DNA from: Ponticaulis koreensis DSM 19734 | GTDB lineage: Bacteria; Pseudomonadota; Alphaproteobacteria; Caulobacterales; Hyphomonadaceae | DNA: 64,000 bases | Direction: 5' to 3' | Assembly (NCBI RefSeq): GCF_000420665.1 | Contig: NZ_ATVJ01000002.1 | Span: 310,001-374,000, forward strand | Notes under the pieces: generated by a model | Seen by the model: only the letters and a program-made list of their open reading frames with translations | Database searches by the model: none | Told to the model about the DNA's origin: nothing | Position numbers and translations under genes: made by a program | In this document: piece after piece, positions 26,232 through 34,837 of the stretch | How positions within the stretch are numbered: position 1 is the stretch's first letter | How the letters are laid out: the number at the start of each line of letters is the position of its first letter

Positions 26232-27418
26232 GCTCCAGCCTCTTCCATGAGAATTTCCCCAAGCGCTTCAGGCATGTCATCTAAGGCTTCTCCGATGAAC
26301 GCCCGCGTCAGCAGCGCACGTGCCTGCGTTTCGGGAATACCGCGTTGGCGCATATAGAACAGCGCCGTCTCATCCAATGCACCCACGGTATTGCCGTGCG
26401 CGCACTCAACGTCATCTGCGTAGATTTCCAGCTCAGGCTTGGCATTCACTTCGCCGCCATTCTCAAGAATGAGCGCGTTGTGCGCCATTTGAGCAGCCGT
26501 CTTCTGCGCTTTCTTCGCTACGAAGAACTTGCCCTGAAACACGGCCCGGCCACCGTCCATAACTGCGCCTTTTACGAGCTGCTCTGTCTCACAGTGCGGC
26601 TGCGCATGACGCACGAGGCTGGTCTGATCGAGATGGTATCCATCGCCTACCAAGTATGCACCATTGATGCTGGCCTTTGCGTTTTCACCGTGGTGGTAGA
26701 CCTGAGTCTCCATACGCGCGAGCTTTGCGCCAAAGCCAATACCGGCTTGAGACAGGCTGGCATCATCGGCGAGATGAATAATACAGGTCGTAACCTGAAC
26801 CGCGGACGTAACCGCCTTCTGATAAATGAAGCGTTCGAGTGCGGCACCCGCTTCGACACTGTATTCCAGAACAATGCTGGAAAACCCGCCAGAACGGATA
26901 TGGCTTTCGAGAACAGAGAACTGCACGCCCTTACGAACTACGAAGCTTACACGCTGAAAGGCATTCGCAGAGACAGTATCGAACACCAGATGGACAGGCT
27001 TCTCCGGGCTCTGTGTCACCTCGATGAGCAACGATTGCCCTGCCCTTGTTAAGGCTGCTCCAAGAGCGGCCACGGGCAGGTCTTCAGCGCCGCCAAGCGC
27101 TGTCAAATTTTCTTCAGAAGCAACACGCATGCCTTTCGGCAGTTTTGGAACACCGGAGCCGATTTCAATAACAGTCGCATCTGCTGATACGAAAGCAGAA
27201 GTCATCTCCGTTTCAACGCCAGCCTCAGGCAGGCTTTGAACTGCATTGCGCAAATCGGAATATTTCCAGGCTTCAACGCGTGTATGCGGCAGCCCTGTTT
27301 GTGCAAACGCTTCGAAATTGCGTTCACGCTGCGGGTTCGCCTTCAAACCGGCATAAAGGCCAGCCAGTTCAAGCTCTGCTGCATTTGGGTTTGGAAACAG
27401 ATCTTTCAGCGCAGCCAT
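26210..27418 (-). CDS. sufD: Fe-S assembly protein SufD
   Basis: A 402-residue beta-helical partner of SufB in the SufBC2D scaffold. The N-terminal half is poorly conserved. The C-terminal half has the SufB/D signature ECAHGNTVGALDETALFYMRQRGIP and DMPEALGEILM. The start codon shares base 27418 with the sufC stop, so the two are translationally coupled. Confidence 0.93.
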   Translation of the reverse strand: MAALKDLFPNPNAAELELAGLYAGLKANPQRERNFEAFAQTGLPHTRVEAWKYSDLRNAVQSLPEAGVETEMTSAFVSADATVIEIGSGVPKLPKGMRVASEENLTALGGAEDLPVAALGAALTRAGQSLLIEVTQSPEKPVHLVFDTVSANAFQRVSFVVRKGVQFSVLESHIRSGGFSSIVLEYSVEAGAALERFIYQKAVTSAVQVTTCIIHLADDASLSQAGIGFGAKLARMETQVYHHGENAKASINGAYLVGDGYHLDQTSLVRHAQPHCETEQLVKGAVMDGGRAVFQGKFFVAKKAQKTAAQMAHNALILENGGEVNAKPELEIYADDVECAHGNTVGALDETALFYMRQRGIPETQARALLTRAFIGEALDDMPEALGEILMEEAGAWLTERL

Positions 27419-28179
27419 CAGGCAGCCTCCGAAAGGACGCCGTCATAGCCCTCTTTCTCGAGACGAAGCGCAAGCTCTGGTCCCCCAGTCGCGATAATCT
27501 TTCCGTTCGCAAGCACGTGCACCTTATCGGGCTGAATGTGATCCAGAAGACGCTGATAGTGCGTGATAACCAGCATGCCGCGATCAGGCGAACGCAGTTC
27601 ATTAACGCCATCAGACACGATGCGAAGTGCATCGATATCCAGACCTGAGTCCGTCTCGTCGAGAATGAGGAAACCTGGCTCCAGCATCATCATCTGAAAG
27701 ATTTCCAGACGCTTCTTTTCACCACCAGAGAAGCCTACATTCACAGGACGCTTCAACATTTCTGGTGTCAGCTTAAGTTTGGCAGCAACGGCTCTGGATT
27801 TCTTGAGAAAATCTGCCGCAGAGATTTCTTCTTCACCACGCAGTTTGCGTTGTGAATTCATTGCTGTTCGAACGAATGTCATGACTGGAACACCCGGAAT
27901 TTCAACCGGATACTGGAAGGAGAGGAACAGACCCGCTGCGGCGCGCTCTTCCGGCTCCATCTCCAGAATGTTGTCGCCATTGAGTGTAGCCGAACCACCT
28001 GTCACTTCATAGCCGTCACGGCCTGTCAGAACGTATGACATGGTCGACTTACCTGCACCGTTCGGGCCCATAATTGCGTGGACCTCACCGGCAGGCACTT
28101 CAAGCGTCAGGCCCTTGATGATCTCTTTCGTTTCGTCGTCTTCGCCGACTGTCGCCGTAAGATTTTCAATTTTCAGCAT
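27418..28179 (-). CDS. sufC: SUF ATPase SufC
   Basis: A 253-residue ABC ATPase that drives conformational change in SufBC2D. Walker A GPNGAGKST is near residue 39, the SufC-type signature is FSGGEKKR, Walker B is FLILDETDSGLD, and the switch region is LVITHYQRLL. The start is at 28179. It follows a small membrane-protein gene by 14 nt. Confidence 0.97.
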   Translation of the reverse strand: MLKIENLTATVGEDDETKEIIKGLTLEVPAGEVHAIMGPNGAGKSTMSYVLTGRDGYEVTGGSATLNGDNILEMEPEERAAAGLFLSFQYPVEIPGVPVMTFVRTAMNSQRKLRGEEEISAADFLKKSRAVAAKLKLTPEMLKRPVNVGFSGGEKKRLEIFQMMMLEPGFLILDETDSGLDIDALRIVSDGVNELRSPDRGMLVITHYQRLLDHIQPDKVHVLANGKIIATGGPELALRLEKEGYDGVLSEAA

Positions 28180-28193
28180 GGGTAACTTACTTT

Positions 28194-28445
28194 CTAAGCC
28201 TCATCCGCCGGAGGCGAGAACTGATTACAAATTTTGAGGAATGCGCCAAACAGCACGAACAGCATCGCAAAGAGCCAGACGCCGGTAACAGCAGGCGCAA
28301 AGCCACCAAATGCCCAGGCCCCGATCATCTGCATGATCAGCGCAAAAATGAATATGAACAGGATGACCGCGACCCAGCCTTTCCAGTTGGCAGGTCGGCC
28401 GAAGTCCGTCACGCTCGTACGCTTTTTGAACCAGAATTGAGACAT
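28194..28445 (-). CDS. Small two-TM membrane protein inside the suf operon
   Basis: 83 residues starting MSQFWFKKR, with two hydrophobic helices (about 26-45 and 50-72) and a short acidic tail. It sits between sufB and sufC, sharing one base with the sufB stop, so it is co-translated with cluster-assembly genes. I know no function for it. A membrane anchor or an iron or stress link for the SUF machinery is only inference from position. Coding status is supported by the tight junctions on both sides. Confidence 0.75.
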   Translation of the reverse strand: MSQFWFKKRTSVTDFGRPANWKGWVAVILFIFIFALIMQMIGAWAFGGFAPAVTGVWLFAMLFVLFGAFLKICNQFSPPADEA

Positions 28446-30010
28446 TAGCCAACGCTCCCCTCTAGACTAACCTGCAGGAGGCTTTGCGCCTCAACTGCAA
28501 ACTCCATAGGCAGCTGCTGAATGACGTCTCGAACAAACCCATTTACTAGCAAGGCGACCGCTGCTTCTTCATCGAGACCACGCTGACGGGCATAGAAGAG
28601 CTGATCTTCAGAAAGCTTCGTTGTTGTCGCCTCATGCTCAAGCTGTGCGTCTGCGCGACGTGTCTCTATATAAGGGACAGTGTGCGCACCACAGGTGTCA
28701 CCAATTAGCAGCGAGTCACACTGGGTAAAGTTACGTGCGCGCTCAGCTTTCTTATGTACCGACACAAGGCCACGATATGTCTGGTCAGACTTACCCGCAG
28801 AGATACCTTTGGAGATAATACGAGACTTCGTACGCTTTCCAAGGTGCAGCATTTTCGTGCCTGTATCGGCTTGTTGTCGACCATTCGTAACCGCGATCGA
28901 ATAGAACTCGCCCACGCTGTCGTCACCGCGAAGAATGCAGCTCGGGTATTTCCACGTAACTGCAGACCCAGTCTCAACTTGTGTCCACGATATCTTGGAC
29001 CGTGCGCCGCGGCAGTCACCGCGCTTCGTTACGAAGTTATACACGCCGCCTTTGCCGTTCTCGTCGCCCGGCCACCAGTTCTGAACCGTCGAGTATTTGA
29101 TCTCAGCATCGTCCATAGCCACCAGCTCAACGACCGCGGCGTGAAGCTGGTTCTCGTCGCGCATCGGCGCCGTACAGCCCTCAAGGTAGGACACATAAGC
29201 GCCTTCGTCGACGACAATAAGCGTACGCTCAAACTGACCCGTGCCTTGCGCATTCATCCGGAAATAAGTGGACAGCTCCATAGGGCAGCGCACACCTTTC
29301 GGGACGTACACAAATGTACCATCCGAGAAGACCGCACAGTTAAGCGTCGCAAAGAAGTTATCAGACTGCGGAACGACCGTGCCGAGATACTTCTTCACCA
29401 GCTCCGGATATTCTTTCACCGCTTCAGAAATCGACATAAAAATCACGCCGGCTTCTTTGAGCTCCTTCTGGAAGGTGGTAGCTACAGAGACCGAGTCAAA
29501 GACCGCATCTACAGCCACCTTCGGCTTGTCAGTTCGCGCTTCGGCAGCAGACTCAGCTGCCCCTTCAACGCCAAGAAGAACCTCGGCCTCACGAAGTGGA
29601 ATACCGAGCTTTTTATACGTTTCGAGGATCTCTTCAGGAACGTCGTCAATGGACTCATACTTCGCGCCTTTCTTAGGCGCCGCCCAATAGTAGATGTCCT
29701 GATAATCGATTTTCGGGTAGTTCACTTTCGCCCAGTCGGGCTCTTTCATCTGCTTCCAGCGTTCAAAGGCCTTGAGACGCCATTCCAGCATCCATTCAGG
29801 CTCTTCTTTCTTCTCAGAGATGAAGCGAACAATGTCTTCGTTCAGCCCCTTCGGCGCGAACTCCTGCTCGATTTCTGTCGAAAAACCCGCGGAATAATTC
29901 TTTGACTCAAGTGCGCGCGCGGCATCGACCGTTCCCTGATCGATACCTTCTTTGACCTTCACTTCGGTCTCGTCTTTTTCGTGCGTGGACACATCGTGAT
30001 CACACATCAC
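28445..30010 (-). CDS. sufB: Fe-S scaffold protein SufB
   Basis: A 521-residue core scaffold of SufBC2D. Conserved segments include [65 protein letters not shown] and [15 protein letters not shown], with the cluster-associated cysteine region intact. It is slightly longer than E. coli SufB (495) because of a 25-30-residue N-terminal extension and an Ala-rich insert near 155. It overlaps the upstream desulfurase gene by 4 nt. Confidence 0.96.
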   Translation of the reverse strand: MMCDHDVSTHEKDETEVKVKEGIDQGTVDAARALESKNYSAGFSTEIEQEFAPKGLNEDIVRFISEKKEEPEWMLEWRLKAFERWKQMKEPDWAKVNYPKIDYQDIYYWAAPKKGAKYESIDDVPEEILETYKKLGIPLREAEVLLGVEGAAESAAEARTDKPKVAVDAVFDSVSVATTFQKELKEAGVIFMSISEAVKEYPELVKKYLGTVVPQSDNFFATLNCAVFSDGTFVYVPKGVRCPMELSTYFRMNAQGTGQFERTLIVVDEGAYVSYLEGCTAPMRDENQLHAAVVELVAMDDAEIKYSTVQNWWPGDENGKGGVYNFVTKRGDCRGARSKISWTQVETGSAVTWKYPSCILRGDDSVGEFYSIAVTNGRQQADTGTKMLHLGKRTKSRIISKGISAGKSDQTYRGLVSVHKKAERARNFTQCDSLLIGDTCGAHTVPYIETRRADAQLEHEATTTKLSEDQLFYARQRGLDEEAAVALLVNGFVRDVIQQLPMEFAVEAQSLLQVSLEGSVG

Positions 30011-31134
30011 GCGCTCTCCTTAAATGCGGCCGGAACCGCTCTTTTTGCTGCTTTAATCCATGCCTGAGCTGCGGCAATCGCATCGGAGGGCTCTGAGGCC
30101 CATCCAAAACTTACCCGAAGCGCAGACCGCGCAATTTTCTCTTCTACCTGCATAGCCGTCAGAACGCCTGAGGTTTTCACCTTACCGCTCGAACATGCCG
30201 AGCCTGCTGATACAGCAACGCCGCCAAGGTCCATAGCCATGACTTGAGTCTCACTGGCAAAGCCTTCAAGGGCAAAACAGGACGTCCCCGGCAAACGGTC
30301 GCAGGTTTTGCCGAAGAACACGGCCGGCGCTGCCGCTGAGACAAGATTCTCAAACTGATCGCGAATGTCGTTTAGACGTTTCGCGGTTACAGCTTGAGAC
30401 GCTTCAACAGCAGCTCCAAACCCGGCAATTCCTGCGACATTCTCAGTGCCCGAACGAATAGACCGTTCCTGACCGCCACCGATTAGCTGCGGTTTTAGCG
30501 GCGCACCAACTCGAAACCAGAGCGCTCCTACGCCTTGCGGACCGCCAAGTTTATGGGAAGAGAACGCTGCGTAGTCGACGCCCAGAAGGCCAACATTCAC
30601 CGGAATTTTCCCGAGCGCCTGCACTGCATCGCAATGCGTGTAACCGCCCTCGTCGCGAACCATTTGTGCCGCCGCCTGAACCGGCTGAATAACGCCCGTC
30701 TCATTATTTGCGAGCATCAGACAGAGGAACGGAACTTCTCCTTCCTCCAGTGCGTCGAGTTGTACCTTCAAATCATCAAGATCTATTTCACCCGTAGGCT
30801 TCAACGACACCCTACGAGCATTGTCCGGCATCTGAGCGGACACCGCGGGGTGCTCGAGACCGGAAACAAATACAACAGGCTTTTCGACGAGCGCCAAAGC
30901 GCCCTTGATAGCAAGCGCGTTCGCTTCCGTGCCGCCACTTGTAAAAACGATGTCCTCGGATCGCCCGCCGATAGCGGTCGCCAGCGATTGTCTGGCCTTT
31001 TCTACAATGCCACGCGCTTTCCGTCCGGCGGAATGCACGGACGAAGGGTTTGCACCTATATCAAGCGCAAAGCCTAAAGCTTCCCTCGCTTCTGGACGAA
31101 GGGGGGCTGTCGCATTGTAATCACAATAAATCAT
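30007..31134 (-). CDS. Cysteine desulfurase, IscS/NifS type (group I)
   Basis: A 375-residue PLP enzyme. It has [15 protein letters not shown], the PLP lysine in [15 protein letters not shown] and the mobile catalytic-cysteine loop [17 protein letters not shown] typical of group I. It lies second in the operon between the Rrf2 regulator and sufB. With SufS further down, the operon encodes two desulfurases, a common alphaproteobacterial arrangement. Group I enzymes can also serve tRNA thiolation. Confidence 0.93.
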   Translation of the reverse strand: MIYCDYNATAPLRPEAREALGFALDIGANPSSVHSAGRKARGIVEKARQSLATAIGGRSEDIVFTSGGTEANALAIKGALALVEKPVVFVSGLEHPAVSAQMPDNARRVSLKPTGEIDLDDLKVQLDALEEGEVPFLCLMLANNETGVIQPVQAAAQMVRDEGGYTHCDAVQALGKIPVNVGLLGVDYAAFSSHKLGGPQGVGALWFRVGAPLKPQLIGGGQERSIRSGTENVAGIAGFGAAVEASQAVTAKRLNDIRDQFENLVSAAAPAVFFGKTCDRLPGTSCFALEGFASETQVMAMDLGGVAVSAGSACSSGKVKTSGVLTAMQVEEKIARSALRVSFGWASEPSDAIAAAQAWIKAAKRAVPAAFKESA

Positions 31135-31142
31135 AGCGCCTG

Positions 31143-31601
31143 TCAGGCAGCCTGACTTCCATCAAGACGTCGTGTCTGGACAATCTGACCTGCACGGCCA
31201 TTTACTACATCATCCAGCGTTACCTGAGCCAGGAAGCCCAGAATGTGCTGACGAAGTGAATCCCACAGTTCGTGCGTTGCACACTGCTCACCGTCCGGAC
31301 CACAGCCGCGACCGGAGTCCGGCGCACAACGTGTTGTCTTGATCGGTTCGTCAACTGCGAGAATGATGTCGCTCAGACGGGTCTTGGATGCGTCTTTTGC
31401 AAGCACGTATCCACCACCCGGACCACGAACACTTTTAACGACGCCGCGGCGGCGCATCTTGGCAAACAACTGCTCAAGGTAAGAAAGCGAGATAGACTGA
31501 CTGGCAGCAATCTCTGCGAGCGTCTTCGGTTGATCCAGCGGAGAATCGGCCAGATCGACCAGTGCCATAACCGCGTAGCGGCCCTTCGTTCCAAGTTTCA
31601 T
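31143..31601 (-). CDS. iscR: Rrf2-family Fe-S-responsive regulator, IscR-like
   Basis: A 152-residue winged-helix regulator. N-terminal MKLGTKGRYAVMALVDLA and SISLSYLEQLFAKMRR form the DNA-binding unit. The cluster-binding segment has three cysteines and a histidine (TRCAPDSGRGCG, then EQCATHELW), as in IscR. It heads the suf operon and should repress it when its [2Fe-2S] cluster is loaded. A matching palindrome-like box lies just upstream. Confidence 0.93.
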   Translation of the reverse strand: MKLGTKGRYAVMALVDLADSPLDQPKTLAEIAASQSISLSYLEQLFAKMRRRGVVKSVRGPGGGYVLAKDASKTRLSDIILAVDEPIKTTRCAPDSGRGCGPDGEQCATHELWDSLRQHILGFLAQVTLDDVVNGRAGQIVQTRRLDGSQAA

Positions 31602-31629
31602 CTTTTAACTCCAGCTGAGTGGGAGATAG

Positions 31630-31654
31630 ATACCCATTGAGAAAGGTCAACTAT
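31630..31654 (-). promoter_or_regulatory. Probable IscR-type box overlapping the suf operon promoter
   Basis: On the minus strand the 25-bp segment starts ATAGTTGAC and ends GGGTAT, matching the outer half-sites of the type 1 IscR consensus (ATAxYYGAC ... RRxTAT). The centre is degenerate. It lies 29-53 bp before the iscR start and covers a plausible -35 TTGACC with TATCTC about 16 bp further. That position suits autorepression of the whole operon. Confidence 0.6.
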
Positions 31655-31743
31655 TTTTCTTCCGAAATTCTTGATTTTTAGTCAATTGAAGGTTTACACC
31701 CAGCCTTCAGCAAATTGTCGCACGCTGCACTAAGGAGCACTAC

Positions 31744-32412
31744 ATGGCAGAGATTATCATTCCCGGCCCGGCTGGTCGTATCGAAGCCCGCTACACGGAA
31801 GGCCCGGATGAATCCTCTCCAATCGCTCTCATCCTTCACCCGCACCCGCGTGCTGGCGGCACGATGCAGGATCCAGTGACGATTTCCCTCTACAACCTGT
31901 TTGAGTCCCGCGGCTTTTCCGTGATGCGCTTTAACTTCCGTGGAGTCGGTCGCAGCCAAGGCCAGTTCGAATCGGGTTCGGGCGAATTGTCAGATGCTGC
32001 TTACGTTCTCGATTATATGGAATCGCTGACTGAAACGCCGCGTTACTGCTGGGTTGCAGGTTACTCATTCGGCGCGTGGATTTGCCTGCAGCTTCTGATG
32101 CGTCGTCCGGAAATTGATGGCTTCCTCGCTATCTCTCCGCCAGCAAACCACTACGACCTAAGCTTCCTGGCTCCATGCCCGGCTTCTGGCCTGATCCTGT
32201 CAGGTGATCAGGACAAAGTTGCGCCACCAGCCGACATCGAACGCTCGCTTACAAAAGTACGCGTCCAGAAAGGCGAAGTGATCACACGTGATTCAATCCC
32301 GGGCGCGAACCACTTCTATCAAGGCAAGCTGGACGAAATGACTGAACGTTGCGCCCAGTATCTCGATGAGAGCCTTCAGAAAGCCGAGCGCGAGCGCCTC
32401 GGCGACATCTGA
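31744..32412 (+). CDS. Alpha/beta hydrolase
   Basis: A 222-residue cytoplasmic hydrolase. The nucleophile elbow GYSFGAW holds Ser near residue 104, the acid is in GDQDKVAPP and the His in GANHFYQGK. The N-terminal LHPHPRAGGTMQDPV and FNFRGVGRSQG segments are typical of a small proteobacterial family whose substrate is unknown. It is transcribed away from iscR. Its stop directly abuts that of anmK (TGATCA). Confidence 0.9.
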   Translation: MAEIIIPGPAGRIEARYTEGPDESSPIALILHPHPRAGGTMQDPVTISLYNLFESRGFSVMRFNFRGVGRSQGQFESGSGELSDAAYVLDYMESLTETPRYCWVAGYSFGAWICLQLLMRRPEIDGFLAISPPANHYDLSFLAPCPASGLILSGDQDKVAPPADIERSLTKVRVQKGEVITRDSIPGANHFYQGKLDEMTERCAQYLDESLQKAERERLGDI

Positions 32413-33537
32413 TCACTCGATCATTTTTCCACCCGTTAGCGGGTACGGCACTCCAGTCGTACCCGGAAAGCTGAGCGGCAGGCCACGCTTGCTGCGCACG
32501 GCCAGAAGTGCGAACGCTTCAGCCTCAATTGAATCACCGCGCCAGCCTTCATCCTCTGCCGTAACAACCGGCACAGGGCAGCGCTGATTCAGTTCTTCCA
32601 TCAGAAACGGATTCAGACGCCCGCCGCCGCAAACGATGACTTTCGTGACAGGCTTGGGGAATAAACTAAGCCCTGATGCGACCCCGGTGGCGCTAAATGC
32701 TGTGAGGGTTGCACATCCGTCATTGAACGACAGGCCATCTGCAAGATCAGCGTTGAAATCATATCGATCAAGCGACTTCGGATAAGATCGTTTGAAATAC
32801 GGGTGGCTCATCCAGTCGGCGAGGCGTTCGGCATGCACCTCACCCAGTCGCGCAGCGTGGCCATCGGCGTCATACGTGCCCTGATGATGCTTCATGACCC
32901 ACTCATCGACAGGACCATTGGCGGGACCACAATCGAACCCGAAAATTTCATCACCGTTGATGTACGTCAGGTTTGCGACACCGCCGAGGTTCAATACCGC
33001 AACAGGCTGCTCGAGATCAGCGCTCAGTGCGAGGTGATAGACTGGCGCCAGTGGCGCCCCCTCACCTCCGGCTTCTACATCTGCTGTTCGAAAGTCGTAC
33101 GCGAGCGGAACGCCCAATAACGCTTGCAGAGACTGCGCATCCAAAATCTGAAGCGTCCGGCCGTTCACGCCGTTTTGAGGCGCCTTATGCAGAACGGTTT
33201 GTCCATGCACGCCGGCAAGCGCTGGCCTAGCGTCAGGCGCGCATTGAGCCACAGCATCATCGAAAGCGTCTTTGTGGGCGCGATTTAGGACAATCATAGC
33301 CGCGTCAAAGGCAGCCTGCGGCGGCTCGCCTTCCCAGTGCCACGCACGCGCAGCCTCCACGGCAGCGCTGATGACGGCACGCTCTTCAGGTGCAAATTTA
33401 CGCTCTGACACCGGTCCGAACTCATACACCTTTTCACCATCCGTACGAATGATTGCAGCGTCGACCGCATCAATCGAAGTGCCGCTCATAAAGCCTATTG
33501 TCCAGATTGGTGAAAAAACGCCTGTCTCAGTGTTCAA
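32413..33537 (-). CDS. anmK: Anhydro-N-acetylmuramic acid kinase
   Basis: A 374-residue sugar kinase that phosphorylates and opens 1,6-anhydro-MurNAc during peptidoglycan recycling. The phosphate-binding IGFMSGTSIDAVDAAI is at the N-terminus, followed by GVHGQTVLHKAP, LGGVANLTYI, the FDCGPANGPVDEW segment and ICGGGRLNPFLM-like GGGR motif. Full length. It lies 46 bp from the divergent tyrS start. Confidence 0.96.
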   Translation of the reverse strand: MNTETGVFSPIWTIGFMSGTSIDAVDAAIIRTDGEKVYEFGPVSERKFAPEERAVISAAVEAARAWHWEGEPPQAAFDAAMIVLNRAHKDAFDDAVAQCAPDARPALAGVHGQTVLHKAPQNGVNGRTLQILDAQSLQALLGVPLAYDFRTADVEAGGEGAPLAPVYHLALSADLEQPVAVLNLGGVANLTYINGDEIFGFDCGPANGPVDEWVMKHHQGTYDADGHAARLGEVHAERLADWMSHPYFKRSYPKSLDRYDFNADLADGLSFNDGCATLTAFSATGVASGLSLFPKPVTKVIVCGGGRLNPFLMEELNQRCPVPVVTAEDEGWRGDSIEAEAFALLAVRSKRGLPLSFPGTTGVPYPLTGGKMIE

Positions 33538-33583
33538 ACCTTATACCCTTCGTGCTAGATCGCCGCGTCGACTGGAGACTAAC

Positions 33584-34837
33584 ATGAATGAATTCAAATC
33601 CGATTTTCTAAGCACGCTGCAATCCCGCGGCTACATCAAGCAGACCACTCACGAAGCTGAGTTGGACGCTTATTGCTCCAAAGGTGTGCCAGTTGCTTAT
33701 ACCGGATATGATGCCACAGCAGACAGCCTCCATGTAGGACACCTCGTCAGCATTATGATGCTCCGCCGCCTTCAACAAGCGGGCGGCAAGCCAATTGTAC
33801 TTATCGGCGGCGGCACGACCAAGATCGGCGACCCGACAGATAAGGAAAAGTCGCGCCCAATCCTGACCGAAGAGCAGATCGCGGAAAACGCGGCTGGCAT
33901 TCGAAAGGCTTTTGAAGCCTACCTGACGTTCGGTGACGGACCGACAGACGCTGTGATGCTGAACAATGCCGACTGGCTCGATGGCCTCGGGTACATCGAA
34001 TTCCTTCGAGACGTAGGCAAGCTGTTCACCATCAACACGATGGTGAAACAGGATACTGTCGCGCGACGCCTCAAAAACGAGCAGCCATACACCTTCCTCG
34101 AATTTAACTACACGCTGCTTCAAGCCTATGATTTCCTCGAGCTTTCTCGACGCGCAGATTGCATGATGCAACTTGGTGGCTCTGACCAATGGGGCAACAT
34201 TGTCGCCGGCACGGACCTCATCCACAAAATGGATGGCAATCAGGGATTCGGCATTACCTGTCCGCTCATCACGACCGCGTCCGGTGCGAAAATGGGTAAA
34301 ACGGTTGGTGGCGCTGTATGGCTCAACGCAGACAAAAAGAGCCCGTACGAGTTCTGGCAATTCTGGCGCAATACTGAAGACGCTGATGTTGGTCGCTTCC
34401 TTCGTCTGTTTACCGACATTCCATTGGCTGAAATCGAGCGTCTTGAGGCACTTGAAGGTGCAGAGATCAACGATGCAAAAATTGCTCTGGCGGACGCTGC
34501 GACGACTATGCTTCACGGCGAGCAAGCTGCGAAAGACGCAAAAGAGTCCGCAGCAAAAGTGTTTGAACAAGGCGCAAGCGGAGACGCTCTGCCAACCTTT
34601 GATATCTCCAAAGGTGATGTCGAAGCAGGCATGCTGGTCGCAGCCGGATTCTCTGCGGCTGGTCTGACGAAATCCAACGGGGAAGCGCGCCGAAGCATCA
34701 AGCAGAATGCCGCTAAGCTCAACGGCGAGAGCGTCAGCGACGAGAACGCCACATTCAGCCTTTCGGATTTTGATGCAGATGGTCTGGCGACATTGTCCAT
34801 CGGCAAAAAGCGCCACGCCCGCCTTCAACTCAGCTAG
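33584..34837 (+). CDS. tyrS: Tyrosyl-tRNA synthetase
   Basis: A 417-residue class I aminoacyl-tRNA synthetase. ATG 33584, with GGAGA upstream, is the likely start; longer frames cross anmK. The HIGH equivalent is HVGH near residue 50, then GGTTKIGDPT, QLGGSDQWGNIVAG and the KMSKS equivalent KMGKT. An S4-type RNA-binding domain closes the protein (EARRSIKQNAAKLNGE). Its TAG overlaps the stop of the convergent gene in CTAG. Confidence 0.97.
   Translation: MNEFKSDFLSTLQSRGYIKQTTHEAELDAYCSKGVPVAYTGYDATADSLHVGHLVSIMMLRRLQQAGGKPIVLIGGGTTKIGDPTDKEKSRPILTEEQIAENAAGIRKAFEAYLTFGDGPTDAVMLNNADWLDGLGYIEFLRDVGKLFTINTMVKQDTVARRLKNEQPYTFLEFNYTLLQAYDFLELSRRADCMMQLGGSDQWGNIVAGTDLIHKMDGNQGFGITCPLITTASGAKMGKTVGGAVWLNADKKSPYEFWQFWRNTEDADVGRFLRLFTDIPLAEIERLEALEGAEINDAKIALADAATTMLHGEQAAKDAKESAAKVFEQGASGDALPTFDISKGDVEAGMLVAAGFSAAGLTKSNGEARRSIKQNAAKLNGESVSDENATFSLSDFDADGLATLSIGKKRHARLQLS

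Noticed and set aside
28754-29905. 383-residue open frame antisense to sufB
   Set aside because: It lies entirely within a certain sufB gene and shows no recognisable domain or ribosome binding site.
33272-33583. N-terminal extension of TyrS
   Set aside because: The extension overlaps anmK on the other strand, and a good start with a ribosome binding site exists at 33584.
33608-34828. 406-residue open frame antisense to tyrS
   Set aside because: A mirror of the tyrS codon pattern; tyrS has all its motifs.
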